Assembly: GCA_003452915.1 (NCBI GenBank)
Contig: DMMZ01000064.1
Location: 26,461 to 50,827, forward strand
DNA: 24,367 nucleotides
Source: Clostridiales bacterium
GTDB lineage: Bacteria > Bacillota > Clostridia > Oscillospirales > CAG-382
Direction: 5' to 3'
A program made the translations under genes and the position numbers. Below, piece after piece: positions 13,150 to 21,522 of the stretch. Each line of letters starts with the position of its first letter. The stretch's first letter is position 1. Under the pieces are notes generated by a model. The model made no database searches. It saw only the letters and a list, made by a program, of their open reading frames with translations, and was not told the DNA's origin.

Positions 13150-14835
13150 ATGGATCTTAAAAATTTAAAAGAATATATTGACAAAAATAAATCGCTTGAA
13201 GTTGCAGAAGAATTAAAGCAAAAAACACTTGAAGCAACAACAAACAAAGAATTCAACGAGAAAGCTTTTATAATAAAGCATAATAAAAAACATAAAAGTA
13301 ATTTTAAACGAATAATAGCTGTTGCAGCTTGTTTATTACTTGCTGTGGGTCTTGGGACTACTGCATTATTTAGTGGTTTATTTAGTGGGATGTTAAAAGC
13401 AAATTATTACGAAAATGAAGATCCGCTTCGCTATATACCAAATATTATAGTAGAAAATGAAGAAATAAATAAAGATATGATTGACGAAGCTTATCAAAAT
13501 AATGATATAATAGAAAATCCGATTGTAAAAACTTCTACCGAAAACATTTCTACCTTTTCAATTGATGTTGATACAGCTTCTTATGTTAATTTTCGCAGAT
13601 ATATTTCTACAATGTCACTTTCGCAATTTCAAAATAACAAATACACAATTAGAACGGAAGAGGCAATAAATTATTTTAATTACAGTTATGATAAACCTGT
13701 TGGAGACACTCCGATTGCCGTTACTACAACAGTTGGCGATTGTTCCTGGAATCTTAAAGCTAAGTTAGCAATGATTACCGTAGTGGGTAAAGAATTAATT
13801 ACAACAGAGCAGGCAGGCTCAAATATAGTATTTTTAGTTGATGTTTCGGGTTCAATGTCAGCCGAAGATAAACTTCCATTATTAAAAGAATCACTCACTA
13901 TGGCAATCGAAAACTTAAACGAAAAAGACACTGTTTCAATAGTTACTTATGCTGGTGGTGTACAAACAATTCTTTCAGGCGCCGGCGGCAACGAAAAGTA
14001 TAGAATTATTGAAGCGTTTAATTCATTAGTATCAGGTGGCGGCACAGCGGGAGCAGACGGATTAAATCTTGCATACAGTGTAGCAAATGATTATTTTATA
14101 GAGAACGGAAATAACCGTATTATTTTAGCAACCGACGGTGATTTTAATGTAGGTCCGAACAGTGTTGAAGAGATGGAGCAGTTAGTTACGCAAAAGCGTG
14201 AAAGTGGAATTTTTCTGAGCGTAATTGGCTTTGGAGTATCATATAATAGCGGTGATAAAAGACTTGAAGTACTTGCCGATAACGGTGATGGTGGATATTA
14301 TGTTATAGATTGCTTAGATGAAGGTGAAAAGGTTCTGTGCGATCAATTTTCAAGTACACTTTATACGGTAGCAAAAGACGTAAAACTACAAGTAGAATTT
14401 AACATAAACGCAGTTGAAAGCTATCGTCTTATCGGTTATGAGAATCGTGTTCTATCGAATAAAGATTTTGAGAATGACGCAGTTGACGCTGGTGATTTAG
14501 GAGCAGGTCAAACTGTTACAGCTCTCTATGAAATTGTTTTAAAAGAAAATGCGGCTTCTGATTTGTTCAATGTGGATGTCAGATATAAAGATCCTAATGA
14601 AAACGAATCAAAATTATACAGTCACACGGCACAGATAAGTACAAATCTTACAGGAGATTTTTACTTTGCATCAGCAGTTGCAGAAGCTTGTCTTGTAATT
14701 AATAATTCAAAATATAAAGGTACCGCTTCACTTGAGCATACTGTGGATACAGCAAGATTATATTCTAATGGTGATATTTATAAAGAAAATTTTGTTAAGC
14801 TTTTAGAAAGTGTTATAAATAACTATAATACTTAA
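13150..14835 (+). CDS. Membrane vWA protein, putative anti-sigma factor
   Basis: This 561-residue protein has a short N-terminal cytosolic part (residues 1-54, rich in Lys and Glu), one transmembrane helix (about 55-77, IIAVAACLLLAVGLGTTALF), and an extracellular part with the same domain order as the lipoprotein encoded at 10991: vWA-associated domain, vWA domain with metal site DVSGS at 231-235, and YfbK-type C-terminus. It follows the ECF sigma gene by 20 bases, and this topology is what a cognate anti-sigma factor has: cytosolic sigma-binding tail, membrane helix, external sensor. The cytosolic part has no HxxxCxxC zinc motif, so it is not a ZAS-type anti-sigma. The anti-sigma role is inferred from order and topology. 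ATG 13150 is chosen because AAAGGA ends at 13141, 8 bases away; an in-frame ATG at 13141 touches the site. The codon choice is more AT-rich than in its paralogue. Confidence 0.8.
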   Translation: MDLKNLKEYIDKNKSLEVAEELKQKTLEATTNKEFNEKAFIIKHNKKHKSNFKRIIAVAACLLLAVGLGTTALFSGLFSGMLKANYYENEDPLRYIPNIIVENEEINKDMIDEAYQNNDIIENPIVKTSTENISTFSIDVDTASYVNFRRYISTMSLSQFQNNKYTIRTEEAINYFNYSYDKPVGDTPIAVTTTVGDCSWNLKAKLAMITVVGKELITTEQAGSNIVFLVDVSGSMSAEDKLPLLKESLTMAIENLNEKDTVSIVTYAGGVQTILSGAGGNEKYRIIEAFNSLVSGGGTAGADGLNLAYSVANDYFIENGNNRIILATDGDFNVGPNSVEEMEQLVTQKRESGIFLSVIGFGVSYNSGDKRLEVLADNGDGGYYVIDCLDEGEKVLCDQFSSTLYTVAKDVKLQVEFNINAVESYRLIGYENRVLSNKDFENDAVDAGDLGAGQTVTALYEIVLKENAASDLFNVDVRYKDPNENESKLYSHTAQISTNLTGDFYFASAVAEACLVINNSKYKGTASLEHTVDTARLYSNGDIYKENFVKLLESVINNYNT

Positions 14836-14845
14836 TATTAAAACA

Positions 14846-14902
14846 CCCCAAACAGAAAAAACTCACCTACGAAAATAGGGTGAGTTCTTTCTGTTTTTGG
14901 GG
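14846..14902 (+). terminator. Long terminator hairpin after the sigma operon
   Basis: CCCC (14846-14849) pairs with GGGG (14899-14902), and the stem continues through CAGAAA/TTTCTG and ACTCACC/GGGTGAGT around an A-rich loop. No T run follows the outer GGGG, but the inner stem ACTCACC/GGTGAGT is followed by TTCTTTCTG. It marks the end of the sigma-vWA operon. Confidence 0.75.
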
Positions 14903-15023
14903 ATTGGCTTTTATGTTATGAAAGGAAATGTCTATTTTGTAATACCAACTATTATATAATTAATGTCGTCAATATAATAGTGCTAAAAAAAGTGCAAAAA
15001 GTTTCATCAGTAAAAAATATTTT

Positions 15024-15215
15024 TTATATTTGATTTACCCGAATAACTAGTGAGTCAACACCATTTTTTATATTGACTACTTCTGCGTTTTCTGGAGGAG
15101 TTTTAAAATGCATATTATCAGTCATAACAAGATAATCTTCTTTTAAATCGTTTACTTTTACAATTTTAACTTTAGTACCGCTCTCAATTACTTGCAACAA
15201 TTCATTAATTCTCAT
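15024..15215 (-). CDS. Small protein of unknown function
   Basis: I do not recognise this 63-residue protein. It has a beta-rich, mixed-charge composition with no membrane helix, no cysteines and no nucleotide motif. The end VDSLVIRVNQI and the middle KVKIVKVND look like strands of a small barrel. The best start is ATG at 15215, 8 bases after AAAGG on this strand; an in-frame ATG at 15224 abuts that site and would add three residues. It lies alone, divergent from the oxidoreductase gene at 15349 with a shared 133-base gap, and no other gene follows it before the sigma operon terminator. The good ribosome binding site supports that it is real. Confidence 0.6.
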   Translation of the reverse strand: MRINELLQVIESGTKVKIVKVNDLKEDYLVMTDNMHFKTPPENAEVVNIKNGVDSLVIRVNQI

Positions 15216-15348
15216 ACTTATCATCCTTTTATTTTATCTACTTTTATATATTGTCCCAAAATAGGAAAACTTATATGTAGAATGTTATAATTTCATATGA
15301 TATAATATTGACATCCAGAAAATATACGGAAGTGATATTTATAATAAT

Positions 15349-16935
15349 ATGATTAAAATAACAAATTTAAAAATACCGCTTGATTATGATTTAAAAACAC
15401 TTGAGAAAATTGCAGCTGAAAAACTATGTATTCCGATTGATAGAATACAGAAAATTTCGATTGCAAAAAAGGCTGTCAATAACGACGATAAACAGAATAT
15501 ATATTTCGATTTGACACTACTTGTTTCTATTACAGGTAGTGAAAATGAGATTGTTTGGGGTAAAAAAAGTAAAGGTATCTCTATAGAAGAAACACCTTTA
15601 TATAAATTTCCAGTGAAAAAGCTTGAACAAAGACCTGTTGTTATAGGATTTGGCCCAGCTGGGTTATTTTCTGCACTTATTTTGGCAAAATCAGGTGCAA
15701 GACCGATTGTATTGGAGCGTGGACTTGATGTTGACAGACGTACTGAAAAAGTACATGAATTCTGGAACACAGGTATACTCGACACACAGACCAATGTGCA
15801 GTTCGGCGAAGGCGGAGCAGGAGCTTTTTCTGACGGAAAATTAAAGATCGGGTTGAAGGATGCACGAAAAACAATGATTCTCGAGGAATTGATTGCTTCA
15901 GGAGCACCGCCCGAAATTATGTATTTAAGCAAACCGCATATAGGTACTGATAAGCTGAAAATAGTCGTTAAGAAAATAAGGAAAAACATAATTGATCTTG
16001 GCGGTGAGGTGCATTTTGGTGCAGAAGCTACAGAAATTATAATTAAAAACAATATAGTTAAGGGTGTTCGTTACACTCAAAATTGCATCGAAAACGAAAT
16101 AGAAACCGATAATGTTATATTAGCAATTGGTCATAGTGCAAGGGATACATTTGAAAAGCTATTTAATTGCGGTATTAAGATGGAACAAAAACCGCTTGCA
16201 ATTGGTGTAAGAATCGAACATCCACAAGAATATATAAATAAAATTCAATATGGCAATTTTGCAGATCATCCATCACTTGGTGCAACGGATTACCATATGG
16301 TTGTGCATCTTAAAAACAGCAGAGGTGTATATACCTTTTGTATGTGTCCTGGAGGTTCGGTGGTTGCTGCAACATCGGAAGAAAATCACCTGACTACAAA
16401 CGGCATGAGCGAATATGCTCGAAACGGTAGAAACGCCAACACAGCGTTACTCATTACAATAAATAAGGACGACTACCTAAGTAATCATCCTCTTGCAGGT
16501 ATGGAATTTCAACGTAGAATCGAAAAAGCGGCTTTTATCGCAGGTGGCGGAGGTTACAAAGCACCTATACAAAGGCTGGAGGACTTTCTTTTAAAAAGAA
16601 ATACCACATCCTTCGGTGATGTTTCATCTACCTATATGCCTGGTACAGCCTTTGCAGAGGTAGACTCTTACCTACCTGATTATATAACCGATTCTCTTCG
16701 ACAAGGAGTTTTGGAAATGGGCGATTGGATGCCTGGTTTTAATTATCCTGAAGCTATTCTGACAGGAGCGGAAACACGTTCCTCTTCCCCTGTTCGTATT
16801 CTACGTAACGAAAATTTTCACACTGTCGGAGTTAAAGGATTATTCCCTTGCGGTGAGGGTGCAGGATACGCCGGAGGAATTATTTCTGCTGCTGTTGATG
16901 GAGTTATCTGTGCTGAGAGTATATTACTAAAATAA
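15349..16935 (+). CDS. FAD-dependent oxidoreductase (COG2509 family)
   Basis: This 528-residue flavoprotein resembles the uncharacterised FAD-dependent dehydrogenases widely found in Clostridia. Residues 1-90 form an N-terminal domain that these proteins share. The dinucleotide fold follows at about 97-125, with GFGPAG at 100-105 and E123/R124 to hold the ribose. A GEGGAGAFSDGKL motif (about 153-165) and AIGHSARDTFEKL (about 262-274) are further family marks. The C-terminus has the second FAD contact, GLFPCGEGAGYAGGIISAA. No membrane helix or signal is visible, so it should act in the cytosol. The substrate is unknown in the family. The ribosome binding site is weak (GGAAGTGA about 16 bases before the ATG), and I see no clear promoter. 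It ends 8 bases before a terminator that also lies near the end of the convergent gene at 16974. Confidence 0.85.
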   Translation: MIKITNLKIPLDYDLKTLEKIAAEKLCIPIDRIQKISIAKKAVNNDDKQNIYFDLTLLVSITGSENEIVWGKKSKGISIEETPLYKFPVKKLEQRPVVIGFGPAGLFSALILAKSGARPIVLERGLDVDRRTEKVHEFWNTGILDTQTNVQFGEGGAGAFSDGKLKIGLKDARKTMILEELIASGAPPEIMYLSKPHIGTDKLKIVVKKIRKNIIDLGGEVHFGAEATEIIIKNNIVKGVRYTQNCIENEIETDNVILAIGHSARDTFEKLFNCGIKMEQKPLAIGVRIEHPQEYINKIQYGNFADHPSLGATDYHMVVHLKNSRGVYTFCMCPGGSVVAATSEENHLTTNGMSEYARNGRNANTALLITINKDDYLSNHPLAGMEFQRRIEKAAFIAGGGGYKAPIQRLEDFLLKRNTTSFGDVSSTYMPGTAFAEVDSYLPDYITDSLRQGVLEMGDWMPGFNYPEAILTGAETRSSSPVRILRNENFHTVGVKGLFPCGEGAGYAGGIISAAVDGVICAESILLK

Positions 16936-16943
16936 AAAAAGTT

Positions 16944-16966
16944 AAAGACGGTGTAAGCCGTCTTTT
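16944..16966. terminator. Terminator between convergent genes
   Basis: AAAGACGG (16944-16951) pairs with CCGTCTTT (16958-16965) around a 6-base loop, with T residues closing the + strand side and AAAAAA just before it giving a T run on the - strand. It can serve both the + strand FAD gene and the convergent - strand CNNM gene. Confidence 0.8.
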
Positions 16967-16973
16967 ATGTTAT

Positions 16974-18308
16974 TTAATTATCATTATTCGGTTTTTCGGG
17001 AATATATATTATGGCCTTTTCCAAACGATGGTCTTTTATTTCCTTAACCTTAATGAGTATCCCATATTCCTCTAATTCAGGTGTGCTACCATCATCGGGA
17101 ATAGAGCCAAGCAATCCAAAAACCAAGCCGCCTAGTGTTTCATAATCTTCTTCCGGTAATAATATCCCTATTTCTTTTGAAATTATGTTTAGCATAACTG
17201 AACCATGAATAACCCATGTTCTTGAATCAACTTTTTCAATCAACGGTATGTCCTCAGGAACGGAATTGTCATTTTCTAGATCTCCGACCAGTTCCTCAAG
17301 CAAATCGTTCATTGTTATTATTCCGCTCATTCCGCCGTATTCATCCATTACTATCGCAAAATGATTACGATTTTTTTTCATATTGCGTAAAAGTTTATCA
17401 GCATGTACTGTATTGGGTACAATATATGCTGGTTTTACAGCCAAACTCATTATATTTTCTCGGTTTTTATCTTTAATTCGAAAATAATCTTTTGCGTTAA
17501 GTACTCCTATTATATCATCAGTATCTTCTCCACATATTGGATACATTGAATGTCTGCTTTCAATTATTGTTTTATCCCATTGTTCTTCATTATCATCAGC
17601 CCATAATAGCCAGACCTCAGTGCGATGAGTCATTATTTCTTCAGCAGTTTTATTATCAAATTCAAATAAATTTTGTATAAATTCCTTTTCTTCTGGATCA
17701 ATTGCTCCATTCTCACTTCCCGCATCTACCAGCATACGTATTTCTTCTTCGGTTACCTCTTCGTCATTAGTATGAGGATCAATGCCGATAAGACGTAAAA
17801 TAGCATTTGTTGATTTTGTCAAAAACCAAACGATAGGAGCAAAAATTTTTGAAATGATATAAATAAGCCCTGACATTACTAATGCAAGCTGCTCTGCCTT
17901 TCTCATAGCTATCCTTTTTGGTACCAGTTCGCCAAGTATTAGAGTAAAATATGATAAGATAATTGTAATCAATATTACAGATAACGTATCGAGCGTTGAG
18001 GGCGAAATTTCTACTCCTACAGAAATAAGCCAGGCAACCAATTTATCAGAAAAATTATCAGCAGCAAAAGCGCTTCCCAGAAATCCTGCAAGTGTAATAC
18101 CAACTTGAATAGTTGCTAGAAACCGAGCGGGTTGTTTTGTTAATTTTGAAAGTCTGATTGCACGCTTATTTCCTGATGCAGTAAGCTTTAAAAGCTTATT
18201 GTCGTTCATAGAAATCACAGCAATTTCAGCACAAGCAAAAATCGCATTAACAACAATTAAAAACAATTGCAATATTAATTGCCATAAAATAGGGTCGCCG
18301 TCTGACAA
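16974..18308 (-). CDS. CNNM/CBS/CorC-domain membrane protein (HlyC/CorC family)
   Basis: This 444-residue membrane protein belongs to the CNNM/CorC family, which handles divalent metal (mostly Mg2+) transport or export; older names call it hemolysin. The N-terminal DUF21/CNNM part has four hydrophobic helices at about 9-33, 65-83, 106-127 and 142-168, with the family motif GELVPKRIA at 126-134. A CBS pair follows (about 217-275 and 283-340, including VMDEYGGMSGIITMNDL), then a CorC_HlyC domain (about 355-438). The start is the TTG at 18308: AGGAGG lies 8 bases upstream and no ATG fits better. It has a clear promoter upstream and a terminator shared with the convergent gene. The direction of transport cannot be read from sequence. 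Confidence 0.9.
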   Translation of the reverse strand: MSDGDPILWQLILQLFLIVVNAIFACAEIAVISMNDNKLLKLTASGNKRAIRLSKLTKQPARFLATIQVGITLAGFLGSAFAADNFSDKLVAWLISVGVEISPSTLDTLSVILITIILSYFTLILGELVPKRIAMRKAEQLALVMSGLIYIISKIFAPIVWFLTKSTNAILRLIGIDPHTNDEEVTEEEIRMLVDAGSENGAIDPEEKEFIQNLFEFDNKTAEEIMTHRTEVWLLWADDNEEQWDKTIIESRHSMYPICGEDTDDIIGVLNAKDYFRIKDKNRENIMSLAVKPAYIVPNTVHADKLLRNMKKNRNHFAIVMDEYGGMSGIITMNDLLEELVGDLENDNSVPEDIPLIEKVDSRTWVIHGSVMLNIISKEIGILLPEEDYETLGGLVFGLLGSIPDDGSTPELEEYGILIKVKEIKDHRLEKAIIYIPEKPNNDN

Positions 18309-18404
18309 AATAATAACCTCCTAATATTTTACAAAACAAAATATATAAGAAAATATACAAATTAAATAATCCGAAATATCAATTTTTTGATAAACATTTT
18401 ATAT

Positions 18405-18433
18405 ATATTATCATAGAAATATCTTAAAGTCAA
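18405..18433 (-). promoter_or_regulatory. SigA promoter for the CNNM gene
   Basis: On the - strand, TTGACT (18433-18428) and TAATAT (18410-18405) are 17 bp apart, and a TGA just before the -10 forms an extended -10. It is located about 100 bases before the TTG start at 18308, so the CNNM gene can be expressed apart from the helicase operon. Confidence 0.6.
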
Positions 18434-18475
18434 TCTTTCTTTATTAATTGTTCAGAACGTTAATTTTAAGTTAGA

Positions 18476-19807
18476 TTAAAATTTATTTTTACGTGATTTA
18501 TTCTTTCTTGAAGTTCGCTCGTCACCATCATTACGATAAAAATCTCTTTGATTACGCTTTTCCTTGACTTTTTGTACATTCGTTACTCTAGAACTCTTCG
18601 ATTTTGCGGTAGGTACAGCAGCCAAAGTTCTGTTAAAAGAAACAATAGCTTTCGGTTCGGGAGTAAAAATCATCATTGGATAAGGGTTTTCCTCAACCAC
18701 CGGAATTTTTTTACCTAATAAAGCTTGTATATCCTTTAAAAAAGGTTCCTCATTAATATCACAAAAAGATATTGCAACACCGCCAAACCCTGCCCTGCCT
18801 GTTCTTCCGATACGGTGAACATAAGTCTCCGAAATATTCGGAAGCTCAAAATTTATTACATGAGAAAGCTCATCAATATCAATTCCTCTTGCTGCTATAT
18901 CTGTAGCTACGAGTACACGTGTTTTTCTGCTTTTGAAATCTTCAAGTGCAGTTTGACGTGCAGTTTGTGACTTATTACCGTGTATCGCTGCTGCACTGAT
19001 ATTCTCACGCATCAATTCTTTGACTACCCTATCAGCACCATGTTTTGTCCGTGTGAAAACTAGCGCAGAGGTAATAACTTGACTGTTCAGAATATGCTGC
19101 AACAAGCTCTGTTTGTTCTTTTTATCAACAAAATATAGTTTCTGTTGTATTAAATCAACCGTCGAAGAAACAGGTGTAACAGTTATTTTTACAGGGTTCA
19201 CCAATACAGAATCCGCCATTTTAAGAATTTCGGAAGGCATTGTAGCAGAAAATAATAATGTTTGTTTCTTTTGTGGGATTTTTGCAGTGATTTTCTTTAC
19301 ATCATGTATAAAGCCCATATCAAGCATATGGTCTGCTTCATCCAGAACAAATATCTTTACATTTTTTAAATCAACCAGATTTTGATTTAATAAATCGTTT
19401 AATCTGCCTGGTGTAGCAATGAGAATATCAATTCCGTAGCTCAATACCTGTTCCTGTGGCTTTTGTGAGACCCCGCCAAAAATCACACCGTATCTTAGGT
19501 TAGTAAATTGACCATATGTACGGAAGCTCTCGAAAATTTGTATAGCTAACTCTCTGGTGGGTGTTAGTATTAACGATTTAATGACCCTGTGCTGGTTGAT
19601 TGGCTCAATTTCATTGCTTAATAATTGTATTATCGGAATTGCGAATGCCGCAGTTTTTCCCGTACCTGTCTGTGCACATCCAAGTAAATCTCTGCCTTTT
19701 AATAGCGGCGTTATCGCTTGCTCCTGTATTGGAGTAGGCGATATATATTTTTCGTTTTCCAACGCTTTTAATATTTCCGGAATGATGTCTAAGTCTTTGA
19801 ATTGCAT
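18476..19807 (-). CDS. DEAD-box RNA helicase, RhlE-like
   Basis: This 443-residue ATP-dependent RNA helicase unwinds or remodels RNA, probably in ribosome assembly, RNA decay or cold response. The core motifs are intact: an N-terminal Q motif region (SPTPIQEQAI), Walker A AQTGTGKT at 45-52, PTRELA at 83-88, DEAD at 156-159, SAT at 187-189 and HRIGRTGRAG at 331-340. After about residue 400 the tail is basic (Lys, Arg and Ser rich), which is common for RNA binding. AGGAG stands 5 bases before ATG 19807. It lies 14 bases after the HD-domain gene, so the two are probably co-transcribed. I see no terminator after it in the 167-base gap. Confidence 0.93.
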   Translation of the reverse strand: MQFKDLDIIPEILKALENEKYISPTPIQEQAITPLLKGRDLLGCAQTGTGKTAAFAIPIIQLLSNEIEPINQHRVIKSLILTPTRELAIQIFESFRTYGQFTNLRYGVIFGGVSQKPQEQVLSYGIDILIATPGRLNDLLNQNLVDLKNVKIFVLDEADHMLDMGFIHDVKKITAKIPQKKQTLLFSATMPSEILKMADSVLVNPVKITVTPVSSTVDLIQQKLYFVDKKNKQSLLQHILNSQVITSALVFTRTKHGADRVVKELMRENISAAAIHGNKSQTARQTALEDFKSRKTRVLVATDIAARGIDIDELSHVINFELPNISETYVHRIGRTGRAGFGGVAISFCDINEEPFLKDIQALLGKKIPVVEENPYPMMIFTPEPKAIVSFNRTLAAVPTAKSKSSRVTNVQKVKEKRNQRDFYRNDGDERTSRKNKSRKNKF

Positions 19808-19821
19808 TTAGTCTCCTATTT

Positions 19822-20424
19822 TTAATTGCATTTTTGAAGAAAGATTCTAATATTTTCTCTCTCCCTCGCTATGTCGCTATTTGTTCTTCCAAGTCTGTCG
19901 CAAAGACCAAGAAGTGCAACTTCATTTATATCGGTATTAATTTTCATACCGTTAATATCCGCAAACGGCAGGTCATTTACGACAAAAAGTATCTGCATAT
20001 GATATCTTATAAGCGTTGAAACCTCTTTGATAAAGTCATCGTTATCAGTAAACTGTAATAAAAAATCCTTTGCTAGGTCGGCACCAATTTTATCATGGTC
20101 GTAAGAGGTTATCTTGCCTTTTCTTATCCTCGTTGTGGATGGCTTTCCGATGTCGTGTAAAAGTGCCGCCCACATAAAAACACTTTGATTATTACTCTTT
20201 ACTTTTTGACTAGCAGCTTCATCTACCACCAGCATTGTATGATTCCATACGTTTCCCTCAGGGTGATGCTGTGGTGATTGTTCGGCTTTTTTCAGATCAT
20301 AAAGCATTTTAAACGGATATTGTAAAAACAATGGATTATTATAAATTTCATTTAAAAAGATTGACGGCTTTTGATCATTCAATAAATGATTATTTATATC
20401 ATTATATAAGTCTTTTATTTTCAT
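19822..20424 (-). CDS. HD-domain phosphohydrolase
   Basis: This 200-residue protein carries an HD metal site: H62 (WNHTM), H90-D91 in ALLHDIGK, and D176 (CDRLGR). These form the metal-dependent phosphohydrolase core. The layout resembles stand-alone HD proteins related to the C-terminal part of tRNA nucleotidyltransferases, so a nucleotide or RNA 2',3'-cyclic phosphate could be the substrate; this is inference. No other domain is present. It sits between an rRNA methyltransferase and a DEAD-box helicase, which supports a link to RNA metabolism. The start ATG 20424 has AAGGAAAGG about 11 bases upstream. A 62-base gap divides it from the methyltransferase gene, so a separate promoter is possible. 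Confidence 0.8.
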   Translation of the reverse strand: MKIKDLYNDINNHLLNDQKPSIFLNEIYNNPLFLQYPFKMLYDLKKAEQSPQHHPEGNVWNHTMLVVDEAASQKVKSNNQSVFMWAALLHDIGKPSTTRIRKGKITSYDHDKIGADLAKDFLLQFTDNDDFIKEVSTLIRYHMQILFVVNDLPFADINGMKINTDINEVALLGLCDRLGRTNSDIARERENIRIFLQKCN

Positions 20425-20486
20425 GTAGGATATAACCTTTCCTTGGTCATAATTATATTCTACCTAAAAATACTCAATTTTATTTG

Positions 20487-21308
20487 TTATTTTTTACGAT
20501 ATACCAATATTCCAAACTCTGTTTCAGTTTCAAGCATTCCGAGTGAATGCAGCTTTTTTTGATCTTCTGAGCTTGTCTTGTAATAATATGGTGTCATTGT
20601 AAAAAGGTTCTTAATATCCTCATTACTCGAAAGATGAATTACTCCTTTGATTTCTCTTTTGTCAATTATCTTAAAGCCATTAAGCTCACTTAATTCGATT
20701 TCGTTTTCGTAAGGGTTATCGTATACAACAGCTTTAAGTCTCATCAGGTGTTTTTCCAAAGGGAATACCCGAATTAATATACCATCTTTTTTTAGCACTC
20801 GTTTAAATTCATCTTCACTAAAAGGAGCAAAAACAGAAAGTAACATATCACAATAATTTGCTGCAACCGGTAATTTGAAAACACTGGCAACCGCTAGTTC
20901 TATCTCTCTATTCCGTTTTGCACCGAAAGCTAAAGCATCTTTTGAAATATCTATCGCAAACATTATTGTTTTAATATTTTGTTTGAGTAATGATTCGTAA
21001 ATATTCGCCGTGTACCAACATTCACCACAGCCAGCGTCTAAAATCTTAAATTCATTCTTGGTATATTCCTTTAATATCTCGCAAATAGCTTTCAATAAAA
21101 GGTTATAAAAACCTTTATCCAGAAAAGCCTGTCTGGATTTAACCATAAGCTTGTCATCACCATGATGCTTTGCCTTTATTTGTTGGGACAAAAGCAAATT
21201 TACGTAACCACTTTTTGATTTATCAAAGCTATGGTTCTTTTTACAGGATAAACTTTTATCCTTGGTTAACAGTTTTTCACCGCAAATCGGGCAAATAAAA
21301 TTGCTCAT
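20487..21308 (-). CDS. rlmA: 23S rRNA (guanine-N1)-methyltransferase, RlmA family
   Basis: This 273-residue protein is a SAM-dependent methyltransferase of the RlmA type, which modifies G745 or G748 in 23S rRNA near the peptide exit tunnel (G748 methylation affects tylosin response). The N-terminal zinc finger has C6, C9, C22 and H26, matching the family spacing. The SAM site shows LDAGCGECWYT at 90-100 and AIDISKDAL at 118-126. After an SVFAPF segment, a C-terminal substrate domain follows. Which of the two guanines it methylates cannot be told from sequence. It is 18 bases downstream of ywbE and so probably in one operon with it and the helicase gene upstream. Confidence 0.87.
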   Translation of the reverse strand: MSNFICPICGEKLLTKDKSLSCKKNHSFDKSKSGYVNLLLSQQIKAKHHGDDKLMVKSRQAFLDKGFYNLLLKAICEILKEYTKNEFKILDAGCGECWYTANIYESLLKQNIKTIMFAIDISKDALAFGAKRNREIELAVASVFKLPVAANYCDMLLSVFAPFSEDEFKRVLKKDGILIRVFPLEKHLMRLKAVVYDNPYENEIELSELNGFKIIDKREIKGVIHLSSNEDIKNLFTMTPYYYKTSSEDQKKLHSLGMLETETEFGILVYRKK

Positions 21309-21326
21309 TAAAAACTCCCAATTTTA

Positions 21327-21521
21327 TTATTTAACTATCATTTTTACTCTGCCGACCTGATCATCTTCGAGCATAACCTTTATTCCGTGCGGATGGTAAT
21401 TTCCTTTTGTTAAAATCCGCATGACAACACCACGTGTCAATATACCTGTACCCTGATTTTCTTTTAAAATTATATCAACAGTTGAACCAACGCTTATGTC
21501 TTCTCTGCTCTCGCCACTCAT
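21327..21521 (-). CDS. ywbE: YwbE family protein
   Basis: This 64-residue protein belongs to the YwbE family (DUF2196), widespread in Firmicutes and of unknown function. The family pattern is clear: RxDISVGSTVDIILKENQGTG, read as DISVGSTVDIILKENQGTG, then LTRGVV, then HPHGIKVMLEDDQVGRVK. The start ATG 21521 is one base after the stop of the upstream helicase gene. AAGGA inside the end of that gene serves as its ribosome binding site, so the two are translationally coupled. In its family it often sits near RNA-related genes; here it is between a helicase and an rRNA methyltransferase. Confidence 0.9.
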   Translation of the reverse strand: MSGESREDISVGSTVDIILKENQGTGILTRGVVMRILTKGNYHPHGIKVMLEDDQVGRVKMIVK

Positions 21522-21522
21522 T

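Noticed and set aside
13150..13310. Zinc-type (ZAS) or RsgI-type anti-sigma domain in the N-terminal part
   Set aside because: No HxxxCxxC motif is present (the first cysteine lies inside the membrane helix), and the RsgI_N pattern is not seen.
15308..15339. TTGACA as -35 of a promoter for the gene at 15349
   Set aside because: No fitting -10 lies 16-18 bases downstream, and transcription would start at or after the ATG.
15384..16052. 222-residue open frame on the - strand inside the oxidoreductase gene
   Set aside because: It mirrors the codons of a real flavoprotein with clear FAD motifs and shows Ser/Pro-rich sequence typical of antisense frames.
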